A stretch of 52,065 nucleotides of DNA from an uncultured Bacteroidales bacterium. Lineage in GTDB: Bacteria; Bacteroidota; Bacteroidia; Bacteroidales; WCHB1-69. Below, piece after piece: positions 24,860 through 34,617 of this stretch (position 1 is its first letter; each line of letters starts with the position of its first letter). The notes below the pieces were generated by a model, which was not told the origin of the DNA, searched no databases, and worked only from the letters and a program-made list of their open reading frames with translations. Location of the stretch: the NCBI GenBank assembly GCA_900317715.1, contig ONHS01000014.1, forward strand, positions 1 through 52,065, read 5' to 3'. The position numbers and the translations under genes were made by a program.

Positions 24860-25888
24860 ATGAAGCATATAACTAGAATTGTGGTAGGGGGAATCCTCGC
24901 AATCTGTTTGATTGCGGGATGTGCGGCTTGGTTTTTTTACAAGACCTTTTTGGCCGACAATGTTAAAAATCAGAATGTTACGATTGTGGTTCCGCCAAAT
25001 GCCACATTCGATCAGGTGATGGACTCTTTGCGAAAATATGACGTGCTGGAGTCCGAGCGAACGTTCCTCAGAACTGTTAAAATTCTGAAATACGAGAAGA
25101 TAAAACTGGGTAAATACGATTTGGCCTACTGCCATTCGAATCTGGAGTTGGTTCGGATGTTGCGTGCCGGACAACATTATCCGGTGAGTTTCACGTTCAA
25201 TAATGTGCGGACAGCCGATCAATTCGTTGAGAAAGTGGGGCATCAGTTCTTTTTTGAGCCGGAAGAGTTAAGAGCACTTATCCAGGATTCCGCATGTATG
25301 AGTCAGTTCGGTCTGAACGATACTACTGCGCTATGTCTCTTTATTCCAAATACATACGAAATTTACTACGATATTACGGCGCTGGATTTTTTGAAGAAAA
25401 TGCATCAGTATTACCAGCAGTTCTGGAACGAACAGCGTCAGGCCACGGCGCAGGAAATCGGATTGACGCCGGTGCAGGTGGCTACGTTGGCTTCTATCGT
25501 CGAGGAGGAGAATATGCGGTCAGAGGAGAAGGCCATCATTGCGGGTCTTTACATGAACCGTCTGAATAAGGGAATGCTGCTGCAATCCGACCCGACGGTG
25601 AAGTTCGCCCTTGGCGATTTTGGTCGTCAGCGAATCCTGAATGCGGACTTGCAAATCGATTCGCCGTATAACACCTACAAATACAAGGGGTTGCCGCCTG
25701 GACCGATTCGCATCCCGGAAGCTTCCACCATGGACTCTGTGTTACATTATCAGCACAATAATTACTTGTACATGTGCGCGAAGGAGGATTTCTCGGGTTA
25801 CCACAACTTCACGGCCAGTCCAGCGGTTCACGCGCAAAACGCCGCCCGCTACCGCGCCGCGCTCAACGCCCGGAACATCAAGAAATAG
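24860..25888 (+). CDS. mltG: Endolytic transglycosylase MltG
   Basis: Inner-membrane lytic transglycosylase that cuts nascent glycan strands and sets their length. The ATG at 24860 gives an N-terminal anchor (IVVGGILAICLIAGCAAWFF). A LysM-like segment precedes the YceG/MltG catalytic domain. The catalytic Glu is in LASIVEEENMRSEE (about residue 214), and the family signatures LFIPNTYEIYYD, LLQSDPTVKFALG and PYNTYKYKGLPPGPI are all present. The product is 342 residues. An earlier in-frame TTG (24842) overlaps the preceding gene and is less likely. Confidence 0.96.
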   Translation: MKHITRIVVGGILAICLIAGCAAWFFYKTFLADNVKNQNVTIVVPPNATFDQVMDSLRKYDVLESERTFLRTVKILKYEKIKLGKYDLAYCHSNLELVRMLRAGQHYPVSFTFNNVRTADQFVEKVGHQFFFEPEELRALIQDSACMSQFGLNDTTALCLFIPNTYEIYYDITALDFLKKMHQYYQQFWNEQRQATAQEIGLTPVQVATLASIVEEENMRSEEKAIIAGLYMNRLNKGMLLQSDPTVKFALGDFGRQRILNADLQIDSPYNTYKYKGLPPGPIRIPEASTMDSVLHYQHNNYLYMCAKEDFSGYHNFTASPAVHAQNAARYRAALNARNIKK

Positions 25889-25897
25889 CTGTTGTTG

Positions 25898-26425
25898 ATG
25901 GAATCCGAACCGCCCAAACCCTATCCGAATGATGCCGTGACTATTCGCCGAAGCAAGCATGGTCTTTCGGTGTTGGCTCGTTATTATATAGCCATAGGGC
26001 TCTATTTCGCAATATTTTGCCTGATCTATGTGCTGATGGCCATTTTTGACGATAAAATAAGATCGTTGGATGATAGTATTCCTATTCTGATAGGTCTTGC
26101 ATTCGTGTTATCGGTTGTGTTTTCTTTGCTGCATAAAGGCAGTTTGGTGGAAACGGTTCATATTGATTATGTCAAACAGGAAATCCGAGTGCTGCGTTAT
26201 ACCTGGTGGGGGCGACAGCGCAAAGTGGTGATTCCGTTCAAGGGTTTTTCGTGGGATGTGATGCCAGGAGGGAGAGGGCCTGATCGTCTTCGCCTGTTCC
26301 CGTTAGTCGATAATCGGATCGTGATTTGCGAGGATACATTGGGTTGGACGTACGAAGATTGTCAGAAGTTGGAGGCTGCATTGTCGGAGATTGTAGATAA
26401 AGACCATTGGTTGAATAAAATATAA
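25898..26425 (+). CDS. Membrane protein of unknown function
   Basis: Not recognised. The 175-residue product has two membrane helices (about 30-52 and 62-80) and a C-terminal soluble domain rich in Trp/Arg (TWWGRQRKVVIPFKGFSWDV...) that could be a PH-like or YcxB-like fold. Last gene of the operon, 9 bp after mltG, ending at the strong terminator at 26424. ATG at 25898 chosen over the in-frame TTG at 25892. Confidence 0.7.
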   Translation: MESEPPKPYPNDAVTIRRSKHGLSVLARYYIAIGLYFAIFCLIYVLMAIFDDKIRSLDDSIPILIGLAFVLSVVFSLLHKGSLVETVHIDYVKQEIRVLRYTWWGRQRKVVIPFKGFSWDVMPGGRGPDRLRLFPLVDNRIVICEDTLGWTYEDCQKLEAALSEIVDKDHWLNKI

Positions 26426-26452
26426 AAGGTTGCGAGGAAATCGCAACCTTTT
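26424..26452. terminator. Bidirectional rho-independent terminator
   Basis: Perfect 12-bp stem AAAAGGTTGCGA / TCGCAACCTTTT with loop GGAAA. It carries T-runs in both directions and so can stop both the mltG operon (plus) and the tRNA transcript (minus). Confidence 0.9.
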
Positions 26453-26461
26453 CATTTTCAG

Positions 26462-26536
26462 TGATCTGTACTGGATTTGAACCAGTGACCTCTTGCCTGT
26501 CAAGCAAGCGCTCTAAACCAACTGAGCTAACAGATC
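26462..26536 (-). tRNA. tRNA-Val (anticodon GAC)
   Basis: Read on the minus strand, all four arms fold: acceptor GATCTGT/ACAGATC, D-arm GCTC/GAGC, anticodon arm CTTGC-TTGACAG-GCAAG, T-arm ACTGG-TTCAAAT-CCAGT, discriminator A; 75 nt in all. The CCA end is not encoded. The loop places GAC at positions 34-36, which reads GUC (valine). Confidence 0.93.
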
Positions 26537-26556
26537 GTCATGCTTGAAATCGGCGG

Positions 26557-26564
26557 CAAAAATA
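26557..26564 (-). promoter_or_regulatory. -7 box TATTTTTG (minus strand) for tRNA-Val
   Basis: CAAAAATA on the plus strand within CGGCGGCAAAAATA, 20 bp from the tRNA 5' end. Confidence 0.6.
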
Positions 26565-26627
26565 CACTTTTTTCTGATACGGCCAACACCTTATGAAAAA
26601 AAAACGTCGATTTTTTTTCATGCATAA

Positions 26628-26727
26628 TGACTTGTGACTTATGATTTTTGACTTATGACTTTTGTCCTATTTCATACGTCACACGTCATACCTCAAACGT
26701 CACACGTCACAAATCATACGTCATACC
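26628..26727. repeat. Long heptamer array (TGACTTA then TCATACG families)
   Basis: Fourteen 7-bp units. First TGACTTG, TGACTTA, TGATTTT, TGACTTA, TGACTTT, TGTCCTA; then, after two bases, TCATACG, TCACACG, TCATACC, TCAAACG, TCACACG, TCACAAA, TCATACG, TCATACC. It ends one base from the stop codon of ligA (complement 26729-26731). Confidence 0.92.
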
Positions 26728-26728
26728 T

Positions 26729-28863
<2,135 letters not shown>

Positions 28864-28880
28864 CTTTTATTTGACGGCAC

Positions 28881-28913
28881 AAAAAAAAACGCCGCAACCT
28901 TTCGGTCGCGGCG
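28881..28913 (-). terminator. Rho-independent terminator after hsp20
   Basis: On the minus strand CGCCGC pairs with GCGGCG, and an inner GACC/GGTT is closed by GAAA; it is followed by nine T. It lies 26 bp after the hsp20 stop codon. Confidence 0.88.
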
Positions 28914-28938
28914 CAAAATCATTAACCTTTCTTGAAAA

Positions 28939-29364
28939 TTAGCCGATGGCAATGGTGCGGGCGATTTTGGGCTCCTCTTTCTGCACTCTCGGCAGGGTGA
29001 TGGTGAGGATTCCGTGCTCCACTTTGGCTTCGATGTGGTCCTTATCGACGTCCTCGGGCAGGGTGTAGTTCTGCTCGTAGTTCGTGTAGGAGAACTCGCG
29101 GCGCAGATAGTGGTGCTTTTTCTCCTCTTCCTTGTGTTCCATCTTGTTCTCGATGGCGACGCAGAGGTTGCCTTCGTCGTTGATGCTCACGCGGCAGTAT
29201 TCCTTCTTGATGCCGGGTGCGGCCACTTCCATCGTGTAGGCCTTTTCGTCTTCTCTAACATTCACGGCCGGAGCTGTGGTGTTGGTGCGCGGCATGATGT
29301 CGCTGTTCAAGAAATCTTCAAACATGGTCGGAAACCAACTGTTTTTAAACATAACGGGTAGCAT
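28939..29364 (-). CDS. Small heat-shock protein, Hsp20/alpha-crystallin family
   Basis: ATP-independent chaperone that holds unfolding proteins. The 141-residue product has an N-terminal WFPTMFEDFLNSDIM segment and the alpha-crystallin domain at about 35-130. The A-x-x-x-G-V/I-L motif is KVEHGILTITLPR near residues 114-126. An in-frame ATG 12 bp downstream (29352) is an alternative start. Closed by a strong terminator. Confidence 0.95.
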   Translation of the reverse strand: MLPVMFKNSWFPTMFEDFLNSDIMPRTNTTAPAVNVREDEKAYTMEVAAPGIKKEYCRVSINDEGNLCVAIENKMEHKEEEKKHHYLRREFSYTNYEQNYTLPEDVDKDHIEAKVEHGILTITLPRVQKEEPKIARTIAIG

Positions 29365-29564
29365 AATGAACTCCTTTCTTTTATTGTTAGACTTTTTATT
29401 GTTTTTTCTTTTCCTGTCGCCTCCGCTCTCGCAGCGGCGGCGCTACCTATAATGCAAACCGCGTGCCAACAAAATATTTCCAAATATTTTCATCATTTCT
29501 GACAAATTGTCCGTTTTTTGGTGACAAGATGGCGGGATGTCTGACATTTTTTCTACCGAGCTTT

Positions 29565-29769
29565 GACCCCTGCCGGGGTCTTGCGGCAGCCGAAATGCCC
29601 CCTTTCTAACGGGCTTTTGTCCCTGTCGGGACATTGCGATGAATGTTACGGGTCGGGACATCGGCATGATTCCCGAATAGCCCCGGCAGGGGCGACCGCT
29701 CGGTAGAAACGGATGTCCCCGCGTATTCCCTCGTCCCGGCAGGGACGGCACCATGCCCCTTTAAGGGGC
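29565..29769. repeat. Cluster of five GC-rich palindromes
   Basis: The gap 29365-29795 (430 bp) holds no gene I can support; hsp20's leader is at one end and this cluster at the other. Perfect or near-perfect palindromes are GACCCCTGCCGGGGTC (29565-29580), GTCCCTGTCGGGAC (29619-29632), GCCCCGGCAGGGGC (29680-29693), GTCCCGGCAGGGAC (29733-29746) and GCCCCTTTAAGGGGC (29755-29769). Copies 1-4 share the CCCtGyCGGG-type core. They are unlike the RAYT-linked REPs, apart from a nearby GCTCGGTAG/GCTCGATA motif. Confidence 0.8.
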
Positions 29770-29795
29770 AACAGCTCGATATAAAGGATGCCATT

Positions 29796-30809
29796 TCATC
29801 GACATTTTTTTGGAAGCCAAATCCGAACCTTATCTCTTCCCACGTACCGCATAGGCACCTTGCCGGCGTAATATTCTTCCGGGATGATGGCATCCAGCCG
29901 TTTGGCGTTCTCTTCAACCGTGCTGGTAAACCCCATTTCCGCCCTTCTTTGGTTCACGTTGGCGAAGTCTTTTATCGGCCAAATGATATATTGGTCTGGA
30001 AAATACTTTTCCGTACGGGTACTCTTTATCGCCTGTGTGCCATAGAGTTGCGGCTTCCCATCTTCCGTAAGGAGGCGGTCCGTCACCATGGCATATTGAA
30101 CGGGGTCAATCTCGCCGTTTAGGTATGCCCGCTTAATCAGTTTGTAGTATTTCCGAATGTAGGGTGAATGCTGTAACAACAGAAAAGCTTGTGTGCTGGC
30201 ATGTTTGCCCACCATTGAAATGGTCGGAAAACCGTATTCGCTGTAGATTTCCTTGGTGCGGACAAACCGGTCGTACATCTCGTCGTCTATTGCCGAATAT
30301 TCCGAACTGTCGGGGAATTGCATCAAAACACCTCTATAAGCTCTGTACAATTGGTCTTCAATGCCCAAATAAAACAGTTCCAATGCTAAATCTTTGTGGG
30401 TTACGGAGTCCAGACAGGCGACATACGCCTCCTCAACCCGCTTCACGATGGGAGTCCATTTGGCAGAATCGGACGACAGCGGAATCCAACGTTTGTCCGC
30501 AAAGATTATTCTGTCGTCGGGCGAGCAGTCAATGAACCGGTTGAGGTATAAGATGGCGGAATCCTTCTGGCCGAGCATAATCCAGTCGGCGGCTATTTGG
30601 TAGTATCGCAAGTAATCCTTCGCAATGGTGTCGTTGCGGAGCCATTCAATGGAGGCAAGGTACTCTTCTTGCTGGTGCAGAGAGTCCGGTCCAAAGCAGG
30701 TGAGGTAGGAGGCCGTCTCGTAATTCTTGGTGCAGCAGGAATTCTTCTGTGCAAAAGCCGCAAAAACCGCGCACAAAAGCACAAAGAACAGGATATGTCT
30801 TTTTCTCAT
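29796..30809 (-). CDS. Exported DUF6624-like protein
   Basis: Signal peptide (MRKRHILFFVLLCAVFAAFA) and a 337-residue product. The C-terminal half has the pattern I associate with DUF6624: EYGFPTISMVGKHASTQAFLLLQHSP, then YAMVTDRLLTEDGKPQLYGTQ and NQRRAEMGF. The N-terminal half has TPR-like helices (ILYLNRFIDCSPDD). Function unknown. It borders the palindrome cluster and the accessory island. Confidence 0.7.
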   Translation of the reverse strand: MRKRHILFFVLLCAVFAAFAQKNSCCTKNYETASYLTCFGPDSLHQQEEYLASIEWLRNDTIAKDYLRYYQIAADWIMLGQKDSAILYLNRFIDCSPDDRIIFADKRWIPLSSDSAKWTPIVKRVEEAYVACLDSVTHKDLALELFYLGIEDQLYRAYRGVLMQFPDSSEYSAIDDEMYDRFVRTKEIYSEYGFPTISMVGKHASTQAFLLLQHSPYIRKYYKLIKRAYLNGEIDPVQYAMVTDRLLTEDGKPQLYGTQAIKSTRTEKYFPDQYIIWPIKDFANVNQRRAEMGFTSTVEENAKRLDAIIPEEYYAGKVPMRYVGRDKVRIWLPKKCR

Positions 30810-30888
30810 AATGGTTTTGGTTGTTGGTTCTATTATTTAAACGGAAAAGGGGGAGAAAATCTTGGGTGGAGGGGAAAAATAAAAAATG

Positions 30889-30896
30889 TATTTTTG
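30889..30896 (+). promoter_or_regulatory. -7 box TATTTTTG before the AbiE-like pair
   Basis: TATTTTTG followed by CCGC, only 7 bp before the ATG at 30904, so the transcript would have almost no leader. Confidence 0.55.
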
Positions 30897-30903
30897 CCGC
30901 ATC

Positions 30904-31254
30904 ATGTATGGCAATAAACTTGACAATGGCATTTTGGAGCACAGAAAGAGGCTTCTCTGGCGGCATTTGGAAAAAAAAGGCTGCATGTGGTCGTATGTCA
31001 AGAATCCAAAAGCCATTGACGACGAGCTTCTTATAGAAAAGGCCTTGCTTTATCTTGAATTTGAGGATCTTCACAAATTGAGTGAAATTTATCCGATGCA
31101 CTACCTGCGTGATGTTTGGCGTGAACGGCTTGTCTCGCAAGGCGCTTACTATGACATCCTTAACTGGCTTCTGGCGGCCATGTTTTTTGACATCAAGAAC
31201 CCTGACAAATATCTGAAACGCTATGGAAAACCAAAATTGGAAGCAAGGGCTTAG
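30904..31254 (+). CDS. Conserved protein preceding an AbiEii-type nucleotidyltransferase
   Basis: 116 residues; start MYGNKLDNGIL. I recall similar small proteins upstream of AbiEii/DUF1814 nucleotidyltransferases in Bacteroidota (pattern LLWRHLEKKGCMWSYV...AIDDELLIEKALLYLEFEDL...YPMHYLRDVWRERLVSQGAYY..LNWLLAAMFFDIKNPDKYL). It is plausibly the antitoxin-like partner, but this is not proven. An ATG 18 bp upstream overlaps the promoter box, so the 30904 start is chosen. It overlaps the next gene by 32 bp. Confidence 0.65.
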   Translation: MYGNKLDNGILEHRKRLLWRHLEKKGCMWSYVKNPKAIDDELLIEKALLYLEFEDLHKLSEIYPMHYLRDVWRERLVSQGAYYDILNWLLAAMFFDIKNPDKYLKRYGKPKLEARA

Positions 31255-31612
31255 ACCGGAAACTGTTCCTGTATTTGAGACAATATCGCAGATGGAAATC
31301 ATTAAAGGGCTTTATCTGTGTGGTGGCACTGCACAGTCTCTTCAAATGCAGCATCGGAAAAGTGAAGATCTTGATTTTGAGCTTCTTGGAATCAGGAAAG
31401 AACGACCTCAACTTGATTTTGCTGCCATTTCAAATACTATTTCAGAAGCTTATCCTGATTGCAGAAAAGAGTTCTTAAGCAGAAACCAGCTCCAAATATT
31501 TGTAAACGGTAACGTTAAGATTTCGTTCTTCCGTCCTGAAAATTCCGTTCCTGAATTAGGCAAGGGATTTGTTTACAACAACATAGTAACCCCTTCTCTG
31601 CAAGAGTTGTAG
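31223..31612 (+). pseudogene. Truncated AbiEii/AbiGii-type nucleotidyltransferase
   Basis: N-terminal part of a DUF1814 nucleotidyltransferase, the toxin-type component of AbiE systems. The signature GLYLCGGTAQSLQMQHRKSEDLDFELL (residues about 29-55) is intact, including the GGT helix and the DLDF aspartates. The frame ends abruptly at SLQEL-stop after 129 residues, about where family members continue with the AMK...RR..KDYYDL helices (usual length 200-280). Four bases later the opposite-strand gene ends, so the 3' part has been replaced. Probably inactive. Confidence 0.75.
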
Positions 31613-31616
31613 TGCG

Positions 31617-32186
31617 TTACTCGTTCATTTCCAAAAATGCGGTGGCGTCTTCCAAAATCTTTTTGTCAGTGGAATATTCTGTTTTCGACAATGTTTCCAT
31701 GTTGTTTCTGATCAGCCTGCAAGCTGTATCATACAGTTCTTGGTGCTCTTTCCAAAAGTCAGGGCTTATTCCCAAAACGGCATCAAGCAGGTCGCCTTCG
31801 TAGAAACCGCCGTCCGCTTTGATGTTGAACTGAAGGATTTCGAACACTTTAGGAAGGATGATGGGGAAGATGGTCCCCAATGCGGCTTCTTGATAGAGCA
31901 GGCTGCGGTAATCTTCCACCGTCCAGCGTCTGGCTTGCGTGTGGTGCAGGTAATACATGTGCTGGACGACGGAAGAATCATCGTATGGGATTTCGTCTCG
32001 CCACTCTTTATGAAGCATGTCGGAAAGCGTTTGGGAGAAAAAGTTGCGGTCCTCTTTTAGAATGCGCTGAACGTATTCGATGTCGGCATCGTTCACTTCG
32101 GAACGTCCGATAGGGACAGGGGATTTGGTTCGCTCGGCGTAAACCTCTTCCGTGACGTATCGAGGTGTCTTCTTTAGCTTTTTCAT
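31617..32186 (-). CDS. CdiI-like immunity protein (contact-dependent inhibition), putative
   Basis: 189 residues. The segment WTVEDYRSLLYQEAALGTIFPIILPKVFEIL...GGFYEGDLLDAVLGISPDFWKEH resembles the CdiI_2-type immunity family (pattern DFTVEDLRxxIGQNxGLxYLIPLALExLxxxPLAEGDFYPGDLLxAVL). Such proteins neutralise a toxin delivered by neighbours. No CdiA-like toxin gene is in the window, so it would be an orphan immunity gene. Converges on the truncated AbiEii gene. Assignment from remembered family pattern only. Confidence 0.6.
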   Translation of the reverse strand: MKKLKKTPRYVTEEVYAERTKSPVPIGRSEVNDADIEYVQRILKEDRNFFSQTLSDMLHKEWRDEIPYDDSSVVQHMYYLHHTQARRWTVEDYRSLLYQEAALGTIFPIILPKVFEILQFNIKADGGFYEGDLLDAVLGISPDFWKEHQELYDTACRLIRNNMETLSKTEYSTDKKILEDATAFLEMNE

Positions 32187-32209
32187 TTCCTTGCTAATAT
32201 TGAGGCTGG

Positions 32210-32217
32210 CAAAGATA
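32210..32217 (-). promoter_or_regulatory. -7 box TATCTTTG (minus strand) for the CdiI-like gene
   Basis: CAAAGATA on the plus strand, 23 bp from the start codon. Confidence 0.55.
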
Positions 32218-32311
32218 CGCTTTTTTCTACAAACGGCAGTTCAATAGTTGTTTGACAAACAATAAACATCTTCCAAAGAGCGTTATCCGAAGTGTTTTAC
32301 GATTATACGTT

Positions 32312-32962
32312 ATGAGAATTTTCCTGAAAATCCTGATGTGGACGGCGATTTCCCTTTGTGCGTTAATCTCGTTCGCTTTTGTTGCGTTTGTAATATACGA
32401 TGGCACTTTCTATCGAAAAGAGCTGCGTAAGATTCAAAAACAGCTTAATGCTATGGACGGGGTTACGGTACTTAATATGTGGGGACACAGGGACATCACC
32501 TTGGAGGAAATTTCCGCAGCAATCAATATCAAAGGCAAGGGCGGAATGGTCATATATGATATGTGGAGGGATTCAAAAGATTCAACCGATGGACTGAAAT
32601 GGCACTCACTTGAACAGATAGGCAATTATTCGTTTACTTTTTATGATTCCAATGGAGGTGTTGGGCCAGGATTCAGCAAAAAGGATTTGGAAAACTATAC
32701 AGGCTTGCAACTTAACACGGTTCAAGATTTGGTGGACAACTATGACAGAATCTATTTTGTGATAGACAGTCTGAAACAGAAAGACACGCTTACCCATTAT
32801 CTTTCTGACCATTACGAGTTCTATTTGTGGATAAAGGATGAAGATGCACAGCAGGTGGATCCGATTTTTGTTCTTGGGAATGCCAAAGAAGGCCACGATT
32901 TTGCCCGCTCGTTGCATTGGGAATATGAGAATGCATATTACAATCGGTATCCGGAGGAGTGA
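32312..32962 (+). CDS. Membrane-anchored protein, unknown
   Basis: Not recognised. 216 residues with one N-terminal membrane helix (ILMWTAISLCALISFAFVAFVIY, about 6-28) and a hydrophilic domain that is probably extracytoplasmic. Asp, Tyr and Trp are frequent. The open frame extends upstream to a TTG at 32252, but the ATG at 32312 starts a good anchor. No promoter box seen. Confidence 0.6.
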   Translation: MRIFLKILMWTAISLCALISFAFVAFVIYDGTFYRKELRKIQKQLNAMDGVTVLNMWGHRDITLEEISAAINIKGKGGMVIYDMWRDSKDSTDGLKWHSLEQIGNYSFTFYDSNGGVGPGFSKKDLENYTGLQLNTVQDLVDNYDRIYFVIDSLKQKDTLTHYLSDHYEFYLWIKDEDAQQVDPIFVLGNAKEGHDFARSLHWEYENAYYNRYPEE

Positions 32963-32999
32963 TGTAAAAAAATGTCAACTAATCTGTCGACAATTTTTA

Positions 33000-33007
33000 T
33001 ATCTTTG
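33000..33007 (+). promoter_or_regulatory. -7 box TATCTTTG for the 33051 gene
   Basis: TATCTTTG followed by TCG, 43 bp before the ATG. Confidence 0.5.
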
Positions 33008-33050
33008 TCGTGTTTTTCACAAGGATTATGAACAGTAAAACAATCTTGTC

Positions 33051-33848
33051 ATGAGTCAGAATAACGCACCATTAGGGAATTTCCTGCTGAGATATTGGTG
33101 GGTCTGGCCCTTGGCGTTTCTGTTGCTTATCGTATTGCAGCTGTTGGATATGCTCAACGGGCACTTCCTGCCGAATGTCATCGACAATGTTATTTGGGGA
33201 ATTATCCTTCTGTTGGGTGTTTTGCAGGTGGTTGCGTTCATTCTCTCTATTGCCCACAAGGCGTGGTGGAAACTCGGAGGCATCATGGCGGGAGGTTTCC
33301 TGTGCGCACTCGGCTTTGCCGCGATAGTGTTTGTGGGCATGGTTACGGTCTTGTTCGAAGAGGAAGAGGATCATTTCGGATTGGAGCATCCGATTCCGGA
33401 CACATTGCAGTGCGAAGTGCCTATCGGTGGCGTGATTATGCAATTGCCTGAGGATTCCTGTTCCGTTGCCGCGGGTTCGGACTCGATTAGTATTCTTTCG
33501 ACAGACAAAAGTACCTGGTTACAGCTGTATGAAGGCGGACAACCCGGCATCTATGAATACACCTTGTATGCGCCTGCACTACCCGACGGGTATGTCTATT
33601 TGCGCTGTTTTGAGGTGACGAAGGATATTGCTTTGTCAACCAAAGAGATAGTAAAACGGACCAAGCATGAGTTCTCCGACCATATTTCATTCGGGAAATT
33701 GGTTGACAAACGAGATTTCACCATTTACGAGGGTGTCTGGGGCGAACCTTACGCCGTGCGTGTGGAAGTCTGGTGCCACGACAATGCCTCCAGACGCGAC
33801 AAGTGCCTTTTGTCGAAGGTTTACAAGCTGGAAGGATGGATGCGGTAA
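33051..33848 (+). CDS. Membrane protein of unknown function
   Basis: Not recognised. 265 residues. Three hydrophobic helices in the first 105 residues (WVWPLAFLLLIVLQLL; VIWGIILLLGVLQVVAFIL; GIMAGGFLCALGFAAIVFVGMV) are followed by an acidic linker (FEEEEDHFG) and a beta-rich domain of about 150 residues. The domain could be periplasmic. Placed in the accessory island without obvious functional partners. Confidence 0.65.
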   Translation: MSQNNAPLGNFLLRYWWVWPLAFLLLIVLQLLDMLNGHFLPNVIDNVIWGIILLLGVLQVVAFILSIAHKAWWKLGGIMAGGFLCALGFAAIVFVGMVTVLFEEEEDHFGLEHPIPDTLQCEVPIGGVIMQLPEDSCSVAAGSDSISILSTDKSTWLQLYEGGQPGIYEYTLYAPALPDGYVYLRCFEVTKDIALSTKEIVKRTKHEFSDHISFGKLVDKRDFTIYEGVWGEPYAVRVEVWCHDNASRRDKCLLSKVYKLEGWMR

Positions 33849-33897
33849 CGGAAACCCATTTTTGTGAGCAATGTGCATGGAAAGTCACTAGGGATTA

Positions 33898-34242
33898 TTA
33901 TACTTGCGCGGCCTGGACTGCTGCTTCGAGAGCACGACGCACGTAGGCATTCAGACTCTCACCTCTTTCCATGGCGAGTTCAGAAACCTGAGCATGGAGT
34001 TGTTGGGGTATCCTTACGTTGAAGTTTCCGCTGTATGACTTTCTGAGAGGAAGATTATGTTCCTTGCAATATTCGATGTAATCATCCACGGCGGCATGAA
34101 AATCCGCCTGAAGCTCTGGCACAGTCATCCCTTCATACGTCACCAAAGTTTTACTCCCTAGTCCAAGGACTTTACCATAAAGAGACAAATCATCCTCAAC
34201 CTCAATGCTTCCGATAAACCCTTTGTATTTCAATGTATCCAT
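33898..34242 (-). CDS. hicB: HicB-family antitoxin
   Basis: 114 residues: an N-terminal degenerate RNase H-like HicB fold (YKGFIGSIEVEDDLSLYGKVLGL...TYEGMTVPELQADFHAAVDDYIEYC) and a C-terminal ribbon-helix-helix-type DNA-binding segment (GNFNVRIPQQLHAQVSELAMERGESLNAYVRRALE). It neutralises HicA and represses the operon. It lies 10 bp downstream of the toxin gene, in toxin-first order, as is usual for hicAB. Confidence 0.92.
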   Translation of the reverse strand: MDTLKYKGFIGSIEVEDDLSLYGKVLGLGSKTLVTYEGMTVPELQADFHAAVDDYIEYCKEHNLPLRKSYSGNFNVRIPQQLHAQVSELAMERGESLNAYVRRALEAAVQAAQV

Positions 34243-34252
34243 ATTGTTTGAT

Positions 34253-34510
34253 TTAAATCAGGTTATTTGTTGTTAGAAACTCAACAGCATCTTTCAATGC
34301 TTTGCCTTTTACGATGTTTCCAGGGTGCGGTTTGTGTAATAAATAGCCAATGTCTTTTTCGCTGTTGTAGAATTTGACTCGTGACCCCGATGTCTTCCCC
34401 TTAGTATCCTCAATGAATCCGCACATGTTAAAAATAGAAATAAGCTCCGAGTATGTGAAGTCTTTGGGTAGATTTTTTAGCCTATGTGTCAATTTTTCTT
34501 TTTTGCTCAT
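34253..34510 (-). CDS. hicA: HicA-family mRNA interferase toxin
   Basis: 85 residues; small dsRBD-like mRNA interferase that stops translation. The C-terminal pattern YLLHKPHPGNIVKGKALKDAVEFL fits HicA. The usual catalytic histidine in the GSHxxF motif is replaced here: the sequence reads TSGSRVKFYN, which I have also seen in other HicA-like proteins. The His in LHKPHP could serve. Activity should not be assumed. A minus-strand promoter box is 20 bp upstream. Confidence 0.82.
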   Translation of the reverse strand: MSKKEKLTHRLKNLPKDFTYSELISIFNMCGFIEDTKGKTSGSRVKFYNSEKDIGYLLHKPHPGNIVKGKALKDAVEFLTTNNLI

Positions 34511-34529
34511 TGTTACTAATTTTCAGTTG

Positions 34530-34537
34530 CAAAAATA
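34530..34537 (-). promoter_or_regulatory. -7 box TATTTTTG (minus strand) for hicAB
   Basis: CAAAAATA on the plus strand, 20 bp from the hicA start. The TonB-type receptor promoter (34576) diverges from it. Confidence 0.6.
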
Positions 34538-34575
34538 CAAAAAAAAACAGATATACAATGGACACGCGATTTTTT

Positions 34576-34583
34576 TATTTTTG
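34576..34583 (+). promoter_or_regulatory. -7 box TATTTTTG for the outer-membrane receptor gene
   Basis: TATTTTTG followed by CC, 34 bp before the ATG at 34618. Confidence 0.6.
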
Positions 34584-34617
34584 CCACAAATTGTTTTCAA
34601 AAATACCCCCGATTGTT

